From contig NZ_BMOQ01000008.1 of assembly GCF_014647155.1 (NCBI RefSeq), positions 62,001 through 126,000 on the forward strand: 64,000 nucleotides of DNA. The letters run 5' to 3'. The stretch is from Halarchaeum nitratireducens. Its GTDB lineage: Archaea > Halobacteriota > Halobacteria > Halobacteriales > Halobacteriaceae. Every line of letters begins with the position of its first letter. The stretch's first letter is position 1. This document shows positions 43,533-52,954 of this stretch, piece by piece. Made by a program: the position numbers and the translations under genes. The notes beneath the pieces were generated by a model, which saw only the letters and a list, made by a program, of their open reading frames with translations, was not told the origin of the DNA and did no database searches.

Positions 43533-44576
43533 TCACGCGTCGAAGGAGAAGACCGGCTTGCACGTCTCCGAGGAGAGGAACGCCTCGAAGGCCGCGGCCG
43601 GATCGTCCGTCGAGTACGACGTGTCCATGATCGTCGCGGCGTTGACGGCGCCGTCCTCGAGCAAGCGGAGCGCCTGCTCGAAGTTGCGCCACGTCGACCC
43701 GTAGGACGTGTTGATGTCGACTTCGCCGCGCACGGAGTCCGCGAGCCCGACTTCGCTGACGCCGTTCGGGATCCCGACCATCACGATCTGCCCGCCCTTT
43801 CGGACGTGTTCGACGCCGATCTCGACGCCGGAGTGGTGGCCGGTGGCGTCGAACACGATGTCGAACCCACCGCCCTGGGTGCGTTCCTCGACGACGTCGG
43901 ACAGCTCCGTCTCCGCGACGTTGACCGTCTCGATGCCGAGCTCTTCGACGAGCGGGAGCCGATACGCGGTGTCCTTCCCGAGCCCGGAGACGACGACGTT
44001 CGCGCCGAGCGAATCGGCGATCGCGGCGGTCAGCACGCCGATCGGTCCGGGTCCCTGTACGAGCACGGCATCGCCCGGTTCGAGGGCCGACTGCGTCAGC
44101 ACCGCGCGCGCCGCGATACTCGTCGGCTCCGTGAGCGCCGCGTCCCGAAGCGGGACGCCCTCGGGGACGCGGTGGAGGTGTTCGGGATCGACCGTCACGT
44201 ACTCCGTGTACGCGCCGTCGCGGTGCATCCCCGTGATGGAGAAATCCTGGCAGACGTTGGGCTGTCCGTTCTTACACTGGAAGCACTCGCCGCAGTCGTG
44301 GATCGGCTCCTCGACGACCTTCTCGCCCGGCTCGACGGTCGTGACGTCCGCGCCGACCGACTCCACGGTCCCGGAGTACTCGTGGCCCATGATCCGGGGG
44401 ATGGGAATCCAGTGATAGCTCTCGTCGTACTTGTAGGCGTGCGCGTCACTGCCGCAGATCCCGGCCGTGTGAACGCGTACTACCACCTCGTCCGCGTTGG
44501 GTGTCGGCACCTTTCGTTCCTGTATCTCTACGTTCTCCGCACCGGTTTGGACGATTGCATCCATTTGTAGCTTCAC
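43533..44576 (-). CDS. Zinc-dependent medium-chain dehydrogenase (sugar/sugar-acid type)
   Basis: A 347-residue medium-chain dehydrogenase. The catalytic zinc Cys is in GICGSDAHAYK and MGHEYSGTVESVG gives the His-Glu pair. Structural zinc is bound by the cysteines in HDCGECFQCKNGQPNVC, and the NAD(P) fold starts VLVQGPGPIGVLTAAIADSL. In the diketo-hydrolase route a dehydrogenase oxidises the C4 hydroxyl of 2-keto-3-deoxy-L-rhamnonate, and this is the obvious candidate; it could instead oxidise the free sugar. It is divergent from the dehydratase gene, sharing a 169-base promoter region with TATA-like elements on both strands. Confidence 0.85.
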   Translation of the reverse strand: MKLQMDAIVQTGAENVEIQERKVPTPNADEVVVRVHTAGICGSDAHAYKYDESYHWIPIPRIMGHEYSGTVESVGADVTTVEPGEKVVEEPIHDCGECFQCKNGQPNVCQDFSITGMHRDGAYTEYVTVDPEHLHRVPEGVPLRDAALTEPTSIAARAVLTQSALEPGDAVLVQGPGPIGVLTAAIADSLGANVVVSGLGKDTAYRLPLVEELGIETVNVAETELSDVVEERTQGGGFDIVFDATGHHSGVEIGVEHVRKGGQIVMVGIPNGVSEVGLADSVRGEVDINTSYGSTWRNFEQALRLLEDGAVNAATIMDTSYSTDDPAAAFEAFLSSETCKPVFSFDA

Positions 44577-44745
44577 CGTCGACTGACTGCTTGCCGACGA
44601 ACTACCTGGCTCTACCTATCCTGGCTATTTATAATTCTGGGTCCGCCCCGAACGCGGCGCCCGCCCATTACGTACATTTATAATAGTCCACCTCATTGCG
44701 GCTGATGTATGGTTGCAGGAGACGCGACGCCACTGGAGGCCAGAC

Positions 44746-45954
44746 ATGGAAATTACTGAAATCCGGACGACCGACGTCAGCACCGACTCGTGGGGGGAGT
44801 TCGTCGAGTTCCCGCTCGTCACGGTGATGAGCGGGTACGAGGAGTACAACAACGCCGACGGCGACAACCCACAGGCGCGACGGAAGTGGATGGGCCCGGT
44901 CGGCGACGTCGTCGTCGAAGTCGAGACCGATGCCGGCATCACGGGATATGGCGCCGGGAACTGGGCGACCGGCGCTATCTCCACGATCGTTGAAGAGACG
45001 CTGTCAAAGCTCGTCGTCGGTGAGGACCCGGCGGACCGCGAGCGCCTCTGGGACATGATGTATCGCGCCACCATCCCCTTCGGGAGGAAGGGCGCGGCCA
45101 TCGAAGCCATCAGCGCGGTCGACCTCGCGCTCTGGGACATCGCCGGCAAGGAGGCCGGGAAGCCGGTGTACGAACTCCTCGGCGGGAAGACGAAAGACGA
45201 GATCCCCGCGTATGCGAGCAACCTCCATCCTGTCGACTACGAGAAACTCGCATCGGAGGCCCAGCAGTACGCCGAGGCGGGCTTCGAAGCGATGAAGCTC
45301 CGTTTCCGGTACGGACCCGAGGCCGGCCGCAAGGGGATGAAGGAGAACGAGGCCATCGTCGAGACGGTGCGCGACGCCGTCGGCGACGAGATCGCGATCG
45401 CCGGCGACGCCTACATGGGCTGGTCGGTTCGGTACGCGAAGAAGATGCTCGACCGCCTCGAACCCTACGACATGGAGTGGGTCGAGGAGCCGGTCATCCC
45501 CGACGACATCGACGGCTACGCGGAGGTCCGTGAGGCCGCCCCGATGCCCATCTCCGGCGGCGAACACGAGTTCACCCGATGGGGGCACAAGGAACTCCTC
45601 GAACGCGACGCCCTCGACATCCTCCAACCCGATGTCCACCGCTGTGGCGGGCTCACCGAGCTGCTGAAGATCGACAGCATGGCGAGCGCGCACGACGTCC
45701 CCGTCATCCCGCACTCGGGGACGAACCCGCACCTCCACTTCATCGCGGCGTCGACGAACGCGCCGATGGCGGAGTACTTCCCTATCCCCGAGTGGTACGA
45801 GGAGCGGCAGAACGAGGAGAAGGAGTCGACGTATGCCGACGCTATCTACGCGAACCCGCCGAACGCGGAGAACGGCGCCATCCCCGTCCCCGAGGGCCCG
45901 GGGACGAACTCCGAGCTGAACCGCGAGGCGCTCGAACACTTCCGCGTCGAGTGA
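44746..45954 (+). CDS. L-rhamnonate dehydratase-like enzyme (enolase superfamily)
   Basis: A 402-residue enolase-superfamily dehydratase starting MEITEIRTTDVSTDSWGEF. The active-site blocks resemble RhmD of Escherichia coli: FEAMKLRFRYGPEAGRKG, IAIAGDAYMGWSVRYAKKM (Asp ligand), MEWVEEPVIPDD (Glu), ISGGEHEFTRWG (Glu and His), LDILQPDVHRCGGLTELLKI and VIPHSGTNPHLHF (catalytic His). RhmD-type enzymes dehydrate L-rhamnonate to 2-keto-3-deoxy-L-rhamnonate. The Met at 44746 begins the conserved first strand. Two bases separate it from the next gene. An L-fuconate or related 6-deoxy acid is an alternative substrate. Confidence 0.85.
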   Translation: MEITEIRTTDVSTDSWGEFVEFPLVTVMSGYEEYNNADGDNPQARRKWMGPVGDVVVEVETDAGITGYGAGNWATGAISTIVEETLSKLVVGEDPADRERLWDMMYRATIPFGRKGAAIEAISAVDLALWDIAGKEAGKPVYELLGGKTKDEIPAYASNLHPVDYEKLASEAQQYAEAGFEAMKLRFRYGPEAGRKGMKENEAIVETVRDAVGDEIAIAGDAYMGWSVRYAKKMLDRLEPYDMEWVEEPVIPDDIDGYAEVREAAPMPISGGEHEFTRWGHKELLERDALDILQPDVHRCGGLTELLKIDSMASAHDVPVIPHSGTNPHLHFIAASTNAPMAEYFPIPEWYEERQNEEKESTYADAIYANPPNAENGAIPVPEGPGTNSELNREALEHFRVE

Positions 45955-45956
45955 CC

Positions 45957-46988
45957 ATGTCCGAGGTATCCTTCGAGTACAACGTCCCCGTGTTCGCCGG
46001 TGCGCCCGACGAGGGAGCCACCGAGCCCGTCCATCGGGACACGCCGATGTACGAGTCGCTCGACTGGGAGACGACCGAAGCGGGCATCCTGAAGGCCGAG
46101 GAACTCGGCTTCGACGCCGTGTGGGCGCCCGATCACCTGATGCTCGGGCGCGACCACGCGGAGTACGAGTGCTGGACACTCCTCAGCGCCATCGCGGGGC
46201 TGACCGACGACGTCCGCATGGGATCGCTCGTCCTCTGCAACGACTATCGCAACCCCGCGCTCGTCGCCAAGATGGCCGCGACGCTCGACGTCGTCTCGGA
46301 GGGCCGCCTCGAACTCGGCCTCGGTGCCGGCTGGCACGAACCCGAATACGAGGCCTACGGCTGGGAGTACCGCGACGGCTTCGAGCGCCTGATGCGCCTC
46401 GACGAGTCGATTCGCCTCGTGAAGCGTCTATGGGACGACGACGGAAGCGGCGTCAGCTTCGACGGCGAGCGCTATCGGCTCGACGACGCCTACTGCACGC
46501 CCGGCCCCGTTCAGGACCCCCACCCGCCCATCCTTGTCGGCGGGCAGGGCGAGCAGGTGACGCTGAAGCTCGTCGCGAAGCATGCGGACGTCTGGAACAC
46601 TGACGTGTTCAACGGCGACGTCGAGACGCTCGAACACAAGATCGGCGTCATTGAGGACCACTGTGACACCGTCGGGCGCGACCCCGACGAGCTCACGTAC
46701 TCGTGGGACGGCCACGTCATCTGCACGCGCGACGAGGAGAAACTCGAACGCCTCCTCGACGTGATGCTCCCCATCCAGTTCGAGGAGGAGTACCAGGACC
46801 AACCGGACATCACGACGAAGGCGGACGCCCGCGACTACTTCATCATGGGGACGCCGGAGGAGTGCGCCGACGCTATCGAAGCGCGCATTGACGCCGGCGT
46901 CACGAAGTTCCAGGGGTGGTTCGTCGACTACCCCGACTTCGAGGGCATGGAGTTGTTCGCCGACGAAGTGATGCCGCAGTTCCAGTAA
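45957..46988 (+). CDS. LLM-class F420/flavin-dependent oxidoreductase
   Basis: A 343-residue luciferase-like monooxygenase (TIM-barrel) family member. Recognisable: GILKAEELGFDAVWAPDHLM, MGSLVLCNDYRNPALVAKMA, RLELGLGAGWHEPEYEAYGW and HPPILVGGQGEQVTLKLVA. In archaea this class mostly uses coenzyme F420; the F420-dependent glucose-6-phosphate dehydrogenase belongs to the same superfamily. Only two bases separate it from the dehydratase gene, so it is in the same transcript. I see no other obvious sugar 1-dehydrogenase in the island, so oxidation of the free 6-deoxysugar by this protein is an open possibility. Confidence 0.8.
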   Translation: MSEVSFEYNVPVFAGAPDEGATEPVHRDTPMYESLDWETTEAGILKAEELGFDAVWAPDHLMLGRDHAEYECWTLLSAIAGLTDDVRMGSLVLCNDYRNPALVAKMAATLDVVSEGRLELGLGAGWHEPEYEAYGWEYRDGFERLMRLDESIRLVKRLWDDDGSGVSFDGERYRLDDAYCTPGPVQDPHPPILVGGQGEQVTLKLVAKHADVWNTDVFNGDVETLEHKIGVIEDHCDTVGRDPDELTYSWDGHVICTRDEEKLERLLDVMLPIQFEEEYQDQPDITTKADARDYFIMGTPEECADAIEARIDAGVTKFQGWFVDYPDFEGMELFADEVMPQFQ

Positions 46989-47083
46989 CGCCACCCCCGA
47001 GCTCCTCCGCTCGGCCGTTCGCGCGTCGCACCCGACGCCGAGCCACCCCGCTTTTCCGGACCGCCGTCGCCCGCCGTCGGCCC

Positions 47084-48253
47084 TCAGTCGCTCATCACGG
47101 CGCCGACCTCGTCCGTCTCGGTGTCGACGCGACCCTTGATGAGGCGTTCCGTGTCGCGCTCGAAGACGTAGATGTGCTCGGGGGCGATGGTGAACGTCGC
47201 GGCGTCGCCCTCGTCGATCTCGTGGAACCGCGTGAGCGTCGACGTCAGTGTCCCCTCGTCGATCTCGGCGTGGACGATGGCGTCCGTCCCGAGCGGCTCG
47301 ATGACGCGGATCTCGCTGTCGATGACCGGTCCGGCGTGCCCCTGCCGGCCCTCCGTGCTCGCCTCCCTGAAGAGGTCCTGCGGCCGGAATCCGATGGTGA
47401 CGTCGCTCACGTCCTCGGCGACGTCCTCGAAGAGGTCGCGCGGGACGTGGAACGAGCGGCCGGCGAACTCGACGCGATAACGCTCGCCCTCCTCGGTCAT
47501 CGTCCCGTCGAAGATGTTCATGTCGGGACTCCCGACGAACTGCGCCACGAAGAGGTTGTTCGGGGAGTTGAAGATCCGCGCCGGCGTGTCGTGTTGCTGG
47601 AGCGTACCGTCGTTGAGGATAGCGATTTCGTCCGCTATCGTCATCGCTTCCTCCTGATTGTGCGTGACGTAGGCGGACGTGATCCCCATGCGGGACTGGA
47701 GTTCGTCGATCTCCGTTCGCATCGTCTTTCGGAGCTGAGCGTCGAGGTTCGCGAGCGGCTCGTCGAACAGGAACAGCCGCGGCTCGCGCACGATTGCGCG
47801 GCCGAGCGCGACGCGCTGTTTTTGCCCCCCGGAGAGGGACGACGGCTTCTTGTCGAGCAGATCGCCGATTTCGAGCATCTCCGCGACCTCCGCGACGCGC
47901 TCGTCGATCTCGTTCTCCGCGAGCCCGTTGTCCTCGCGCTTGAGACCGAACCCCAGGTTCTCTCCGACCGTCATGTGTGGGTAGAGTGCGAAGTCCTGAA
48001 ACACCATCGCGACGTCGCGGTTCCGGGCCTTCACGTCGTTGACCCGGACGCCGTCGAAGGTGACGTCGCCCTCCGTGGGCTCTTCGAGGCCGCCGATCAT
48101 TCGGAGCGTCGTCGTCTTCCCGCAGCCCGACGGCCCGAGGAGCACGAGGAAGTCGCCGTCGTCGACCTCCAGAGAGAGGTCGTTGACCGCGACGATGTCA
48201 CCGCTCGGCCCGTCGAATCGCTTGGTTACGTGTTCGAGTTCCAGCCGCGTCAT
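47084..48253 (-). CDS. Carbohydrate ABC transporter ATPase (UgpC/MalK type), island copy
   Basis: A 389-residue ATPase. Walker A is GPSGCGKTT, the signature LSGGQKQRVALGRA, Walker B LFLFDEPLANLD and the switch His region YVTHNQEEAMTI, followed by a C-terminal TOBE domain (IGFRPQDLFREAS) and an OB-like end (FTIAPEHIYVFE). It closes a four-gene minus-strand transport operon (binding protein, permease, permease, ATPase). Distinct in sequence from the ATPase at 27019, so the two importers do not come from a recent duplication. Confidence 0.93.
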   Translation of the reverse strand: MTRLELEHVTKRFDGPSGDIVAVNDLSLEVDDGDFLVLLGPSGCGKTTTLRMIGGLEEPTEGDVTFDGVRVNDVKARNRDVAMVFQDFALYPHMTVGENLGFGLKREDNGLAENEIDERVAEVAEMLEIGDLLDKKPSSLSGGQKQRVALGRAIVREPRLFLFDEPLANLDAQLRKTMRTEIDELQSRMGITSAYVTHNQEEAMTIADEIAILNDGTLQQHDTPARIFNSPNNLFVAQFVGSPDMNIFDGTMTEEGERYRVEFAGRSFHVPRDLFEDVAEDVSDVTIGFRPQDLFREASTEGRQGHAGPVIDSEIRVIEPLGTDAIVHAEIDEGTLTSTLTRFHEIDEGDAATFTIAPEHIYVFERDTERLIKGRVDTETDEVGAVMSD

Positions 48254-48316
48254 ACAGGTAACCCACTATCCCGCATATATTAAAATTAGTGTCTCGCGCC
48301 GCGACGTGACCGACGG

Positions 48317-49282
48317 CTATCCCTTGATCGCGCCGCCGGTCAGCCCCTGCACGAAGTAGCGTTGGATGTACGCCAAGCCGAGCAGCACGGGGACGGAGAC
48401 GAGGATGGACGCAGCGGCGACGACGTTCCACTGTGTGTTGAACCCCTGCACGAACGTGAGGAGGCCCGGCGGAACGGTGTACTTCGCGTTCCCGAGGAGG
48501 GTGAGCGCGAAGACGAGCTCGTTCCACGCGAGCAGGAACGCGAAGATGAACGACGCGATGAGCGAGTTGCGCGCCATCGGGACGACGACGTACCGGAACG
48601 TCTCGTAGGGCGAGCACTGGTCCATCCGCGCCGCGTCGATGATGGAGCCGGGGAAGTCGTCGAAGAACCCTTTCATCAGCCAGACGACGAACGGCGCGGT
48701 CATCGCACCGTAGATGAGCACCAGCGCGACGTGGGTGTTGTAGAGATCGAGCATGTTGATGAGCTCCCACTCCGGGACCATGATCGCCGTCCCCGGGAAC
48801 ATTAGCGACGCGAGGAAGAGGCTCATCAGGACGTTCTTCCCGCGGAAGTCACGCCGCGAGAGGACGTAGGACGCCACGGTCCCGAACGCCACCGCGATCA
48901 GACCCGCGCCGACGGACACTTTCAGACTGTTGAAGACGAGCTGGAGGACGTTGATGTCTATCGCCGACGTGATCGTGACGCCGAGCGTGTTCTCGAAGAA
49001 GACTTGGTAGCCGCCCGCCTGAATTGAGGACTCGATGACGACGCTGAACCCCTGGAGCGACCAGTTCTGGGGGACGATGGTCGGCGGGATCTGCTGGATC
49101 TCGGCCGTCGTTTTGAACGCGGTCACAACTAGCCAGTACAGCGGGAAGAGTACGAACAGGCCAGCGCCGGCGGTCACGAGGCCGACCAGCGTCTTCCGGA
49201 GGTAGACGCCGGCGGTCGTGTCGAACAGCCACGATTGATTCTCGCGGAACTCCTCGGTCGGATCGGTGGTTTCGGTGCTCAT
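48317..49282 (-). CDS. Carbohydrate ABC transporter permease 2 (MalG type), island copy
   Basis: A 321-residue permease with about six helices, the first at residues 32-52 (LVGLVTAGAGLFVLFPLYWL). The EAA loop is SIIDAARMDQCSPYETFRYV. A longer periplasmic segment than usual lies between helices 1 and 2, about residues 70-115. It overlaps the first permease by one base (TAATG). Confidence 0.9.
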   Translation of the reverse strand: MSTETTDPTEEFRENQSWLFDTTAGVYLRKTLVGLVTAGAGLFVLFPLYWLVVTAFKTTAEIQQIPPTIVPQNWSLQGFSVVIESSIQAGGYQVFFENTLGVTITSAIDINVLQLVFNSLKVSVGAGLIAVAFGTVASYVLSRRDFRGKNVLMSLFLASLMFPGTAIMVPEWELINMLDLYNTHVALVLIYGAMTAPFVVWLMKGFFDDFPGSIIDAARMDQCSPYETFRYVVVPMARNSLIASFIFAFLLAWNELVFALTLLGNAKYTVPPGLLTFVQGFNTQWNVVAAASILVSVPVLLGLAYIQRYFVQGLTGGAIKG

Positions 49283-50208
49283 TAGAACTCACCCTGGACG
49301 CGGTCGTAGACCTTGATGTAGTAGTACGAGAAGACGAGCAGGACGACAAACAGCATGACGGAGAGCGCGGACGCGAAGCCGATGTTGAAGTCCACGAACG
49401 CCGAGCGATAGATCATCACGGGGAGCGTCGTGCTCGAGTAACCGGGGCCGCCCTTCGTCATCACCCACACCATCGAGAAGTTCCGGATATTGTAGATGAG
49501 CATGAGGAGGAAGCCGATGGCGAGGTTGTACCGCATCAGCGGAAGCGTGATGTACCGGAACGCCTCCCACGGCGTCGCGCCATCCATCCGCGCCGCCTCG
49601 TAGAGGTGTTCGTCGATGCCCTGGAAGGACGTGAGCGTGAGGAGCGCGAACAGGGGAGCGAGTCGCCAGATCATCCCGACGATGGCCGGCCACAGTGACA
49701 GCGAGGGGTCGCCGAGCATCACGACGTAGTCGTCGACGACGCCGAGTTGGACGAGCAGTTCGTTGATGATGCCCTGCGAGCCGCTGAACATGAACTGCCA
49801 AATCGACGCCCCAACGACGCGCGGGAGCACCCACGGGATGAGGACGATTGCGCTGGCGACGCTCACGTACGGGAGCTTCTCGTAGAGCAGCCACCCGAGG
49901 ACGAACCCGATGACGATGGCGATCCCGCTTCCCACGACGACCCAAAGCACCGTGTTGACGATGACCTGGTGGATCTGGGCGCTACTCCAGATGTTCGCGT
50001 AGTTCCCCATCCCGATGAACGTCGATTGGTCGGGGTGGAGGAGACTGCGTTCGAAGAAGCTGGTGTAGATCGCTCGTGCGATGGGGTACAGGATGAACAG
50101 CCCGACGAGGGCGGTCACCGGGAGCACGGCGAGGTAGACCCGGAGTCCCTCCGGGACTCGCTGTATCGCTCGCTCGTACGGGGAGTGTGCGTTTGATTCG
50201 TAACTCAT
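49282..50208 (-). CDS. Carbohydrate ABC transporter permease 1 (MalF type), island copy
   Basis: A 308-residue permease. Helix 1 is LRVYLAVLPVTALVGLFILY and the EAA loop LYEAARMDGATPWEAFRYIT. The segment VWVMTKGGPGYSSTTLPVMI before the last helix is conserved in sugar permeases. Together with the second permease it forms the channel for the sugar bound by the lipoprotein encoded 68 bases upstream. Confidence 0.92.
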   Translation of the reverse strand: MSYESNAHSPYERAIQRVPEGLRVYLAVLPVTALVGLFILYPIARAIYTSFFERSLLHPDQSTFIGMGNYANIWSSAQIHQVIVNTVLWVVVGSGIAIVIGFVLGWLLYEKLPYVSVASAIVLIPWVLPRVVGASIWQFMFSGSQGIINELLVQLGVVDDYVVMLGDPSLSLWPAIVGMIWRLAPLFALLTLTSFQGIDEHLYEAARMDGATPWEAFRYITLPLMRYNLAIGFLLMLIYNIRNFSMVWVMTKGGPGYSSTTLPVMIYRSAFVDFNIGFASALSVMLFVVLLVFSYYYIKVYDRVQGEF

Positions 50209-50276
50209 TGTATTATCCGTGAACTACGTAGCCGGTTTCGCTCCGCGTGTAAAAAGTATTTCGACGCCGCGCCGCC

Positions 50277-51710
50277 CTAGCCGAGGTTCTCGTCGATGAC
50301 CTGCTGCATCTGGGGTTGCGCGTCCGCACACGCCTCCTCGGCCGTCTTGTCGCCGAGCATGACCGGCTGGAGGATCTCCGTGTTGAGGACGTTGTGGACG
50401 GCTTCGAGCCCCGAGAAGGACGGGAACCGATGCGAGGTCGTGAAGAGGCTGTCGTCGTCATAGAGCGTGAGCAGGTCGCCGAACTGGCTCCGGAACAGAT
50501 CCGCCGGCTCCTCGAAGGCGCTCCGGAGCGTCGGGACGCGACCGCGGATCCCGATGTCCTGCTTGTACGTCCACGGCGCGAGCTGCTCGGGCTGGTTGAA
50601 CCACTCGATGAAGTCGAACGCGGCGTCCCGCTCGGCGTCGTTCGCCGTCCCGTTTCCGAGCATGAACCCCTGTGCGTTCTGCATGAGGAGGTCCTGCGGC
50701 TCGAACTGCCCGGACGGCTCGTCGGGGAGCGGGGCGCGCGTGACCACGTGACCCTCGCCGTTGAGCCACTCCTGGGGCGCGCCGGTCGTCTGATAGATCG
50801 CGTTCGCGTGCGAGAGCGTGATGAAGATACCCGACTGCCCCTGTCGGAGGAGGCGGCCGGCGGCGATGTGGTTGTTCTCGGCGATGGAGCTCGGGAAGAG
50901 CCCGGCGCCCGCGATGTCCTGGTAGAGCCGCACCGCGTCGACGAAGCCCGGCTGATCGATCGTCGCGGTGAGCCCGTCGGGGTCGAAGTACCGGCCGCCG
51001 TTCGCGTACACGAACCCGATGAAGTACGAGGACGTCAGCCCGAAGTTCGTCCCGGGCGCGGTGATGGGCGCGGTGACGCCGTCGATGTCCTGCATCTCCT
51101 CGCCCATCTGGATGAGCTCCGGCCACGTGCGCGGCGGCCGATCGAAGCTCGTCTGTTCGAGGTAGTCGGTCCGGATGTCGATGAACGGCCCGAGGTCGGC
51201 GTAGCCGCCCGGGAGCCCCCACTGTCGCTCCCCGCTGTAGTCGCCGAGCCCCTCGTACATCTGCGTCTGGACGTTCGCGTCGATGAAGGGCTCGTTCAGC
51301 TCGCTCAGCAGGTCCTGATAGGGATCCTGGTCGACCGGCTGGATGGCGCCCGCGCCGACGTAGTCCGGGATCTGTTGGGTCTGGCCCGCCATCACGTCCG
51401 GGAGGTTCTGGTTCGCGGCCGCCGACGCGATGATCTGGTACTTGTTCCCCCACGACTTGTGCTCGTACGTGACGTCGTTCGCCTCGTACTCCTGGTATTT
51501 GTTGCTGATGTACTGCCGCTCGGCGGGGATGCCACCGAAGAGCCAGAAGTCGAGGTCTTGTGGCCCGGAGCCACCGCCGCCGGATCCGTCACCGCCTCCG
51601 CCTCCACCCCCACCGCCGCAGCCGGCGAGTCCGGCCGCCGCGGCCGTGCCGAGTCCGGCGAGGAGGGTTCGACGAGTCGTCCTGTCGGGCATAGATTGCT
51701 TGTCGGTCAT
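50277..51710 (-). CDS. Carbohydrate ABC transporter binding lipoprotein, island copy
   Basis: A 477-residue family-1 binding protein with a Tat signal and lipobox (RTTRRTLLAGLGTAAAAGLA, then GCGGGG) and a long Gly/Ser linker. The mature domain includes DLDFWLFGGIPAERQYISNK, NLPDVMAGQTQQIPDYVGAG and WGLPGGYADLGPFIDIRTDY. First gene of the transport operon. A TATA-like TTTATTATAG on the minus strand near 51770 would give a 30-base leader. By context it binds L-rhamnose or a related deoxysugar or its oligomers. Confidence 0.9.
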   Translation of the reverse strand: MTDKQSMPDRTTRRTLLAGLGTAAAAGLAGCGGGGGGGGGDGSGGGGSGPQDLDFWLFGGIPAERQYISNKYQEYEANDVTYEHKSWGNKYQIIASAAANQNLPDVMAGQTQQIPDYVGAGAIQPVDQDPYQDLLSELNEPFIDANVQTQMYEGLGDYSGERQWGLPGGYADLGPFIDIRTDYLEQTSFDRPPRTWPELIQMGEEMQDIDGVTAPITAPGTNFGLTSSYFIGFVYANGGRYFDPDGLTATIDQPGFVDAVRLYQDIAGAGLFPSSIAENNHIAAGRLLRQGQSGIFITLSHANAIYQTTGAPQEWLNGEGHVVTRAPLPDEPSGQFEPQDLLMQNAQGFMLGNGTANDAERDAAFDFIEWFNQPEQLAPWTYKQDIGIRGRVPTLRSAFEEPADLFRSQFGDLLTLYDDDSLFTTSHRFPSFSGLEAVHNVLNTEILQPVMLGDKTAEEACADAQPQMQQVIDENLG

Positions 51711-51795
51711 AGTGGTACGACGCGGACATCGTCGCTGCCGCGTTCCTACTCAGGAAACCATCAGCATCTATAATAAATGTTTTGACGGCGACGGC

Positions 51796-52098
51796 TCAGC
51801 GCATCCGGTAGACCTCCTCGAGCCAGACCTGACTGTCCTCGGCGATGATGCCGTCCATCACGTCGTCCCACGCCGCCTGGGCGTCGCTCTCCGCCATCAC
51901 GTCGCGGATCGCGTCGGGATCGTCGACCTCCATGTAGCCGAAGACGTGGCCGTCGGCCTCGAAGACGCTGTACGTCTCGAGTCCCGCATCACTCTTGAGA
52001 TACGCCGACTCGAGCGCGTCGGGAACGGCTTCGTGGTGCTCGCGGTACTCCTCTCGCTTCCCGGGTTCGATCTCGAGGTGGAAGGCGATCCGTGCCAT
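51796..52098 (-). CDS. rhaM: L-rhamnose mutarotase (RhaM/DUF718 family)
   Basis: A 100-residue ferredoxin-like fold protein of the rhamnose mutarotase family, which interconverts the alpha and beta anomers of L-rhamnose. Conserved traits: ARIAFHLEIEPGKREEYREH with the catalytic His near residue 21, LETYSVFEADGHVFGYMEVD, and the tryptophan helix AAWDDVMDGI. The start at 52098 (MARIAF) is preferred; nine upstream codons have no family counterpart. This small gene is the best single pointer to L-rhamnose or another 6-deoxyhexose as the pathway substrate. Confidence 0.85.
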   Translation of the reverse strand: MARIAFHLEIEPGKREEYREHHEAVPDALESAYLKSDAGLETYSVFEADGHVFGYMEVDDPDAIRDVMAESDAQAAWDDVMDGIIAEDSQVWLEEVYRMR

Positions 52099-52154
52099 AG
52101 CGTCGTTGTGGCGGGACCGCCTCATAGGTGTTCGGGCGCGAGGCGGCGTCGCGA

Positions 52155-52886
52155 TCAGCGCGCCACGTCGTGCTCAAGGATGCCGATACCCTCGATCTCG
52201 ACCGCGACGTGGTCGCCGTCTTCGAGCGCGTCGACGCCCGCGGGCGTGCCGGTGATGATGACGTCGCCCTCTTCGAGCGTCATGTAGCGCGTGATCTCCT
52301 CGACGAGCTCCGGGACGGAGAAGATGAACTCCTCGGTGTTCGAGGACTGGCGCACCTCGCCGTTCACGCGCAGTTCGACGTCGGCGTTCGTCGGTACGTC
52401 CTGCGGGTCCGCGAGGACCGGACCGAGGGGACAGGAGTTGTCGAAGGCCTTCCCGCGCACCCAGTTCTGCTCGACGCGCTGGTCGTCGCGGTTGGAGATG
52501 TCGTTCGCGACGGTGTATCCGGCGATGACGTCGTCGGCGTCCGCCGCGTCGACGTTCCGGCACTGCTCGCCGATCACGACGCCGAGTTCGACTTCGTGCT
52601 CGACCGTCTCCTTCCCCGCCGGGAGCGTGACCGTATCCCCGTGTCCCGACACCGCGTTCGGCGGCTTCAGGAAGAGGAGCGGGCGATCGGGGACGTCCAT
52701 CCCCTCCTCGGCGGCGTGATTCGCGTAGTTCAGCCCGACGCACACGATCTTGGTCGGTTCACACGGCGGGAGAACGTCGACGCTCTCGGGGTCGTACGTC
52801 TCGCCCCCGAACGTGATTTCGCCCGACGACATCCACGTACCGTTGCGAATCGAACCGGCGTGGTCACGGAATCGTACTCGTGCCAT
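52155..52886 (-). CDS. Fumarylacetoacetate hydrolase-family diketo-acid hydrolase
   Basis: A 243-residue FAH-family protein. KIVCVGLNYANHAAEEGMD opens the fold, followed by LLFLKPPNAVSGHGDTVTLP with the catalytic His, the metal ligands in VEHEVELGVVIGEQ, then NDISNRDDQRVEQNWVRGKA and ITRYMTLEEGDVIITGTPAG. In the diketo-hydrolase route such enzymes split 2,4-diketo-3-deoxy-L-rhamnonate into pyruvate and L-lactate. A TATA box (GGTATATGT on the minus strand, about 52908-52918) lies 27 bases before ATG 52886, so translation starts leaderless there. Operator 4 lies about 40 bases upstream of that TATA. Confidence 0.85.
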   Translation of the reverse strand: MARVRFRDHAGSIRNGTWMSSGEITFGGETYDPESVDVLPPCEPTKIVCVGLNYANHAAEEGMDVPDRPLLFLKPPNAVSGHGDTVTLPAGKETVEHEVELGVVIGEQCRNVDAADADDVIAGYTVANDISNRDDQRVEQNWVRGKAFDNSCPLGPVLADPQDVPTNADVELRVNGEVRQSSNTEEFIFSVPELVEEITRYMTLEEGDVIITGTPAGVDALEDGDHVAVEIEGIGILEHDVAR

Positions 52887-52954
52887 ACCCGCACCATTTG
52901 TGCCTCCGTACATATACCTTGCCGTCACCGTCGACCCGCGGTAGATCACGGGAG

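Noticed and set aside
43353-44570. A 405-codon + strand frame opposite the zinc dehydrogenase gene
   Set aside because: Same cause: the minus-strand frame carries all zinc and NAD motifs. The + frame is Arg/Val/Asp-rich and featureless.
50316-51773. A 485-codon + strand frame opposite the island binding-protein gene
   Set aside because: Antisense shadow of the lipoprotein gene, without recognisable domains.
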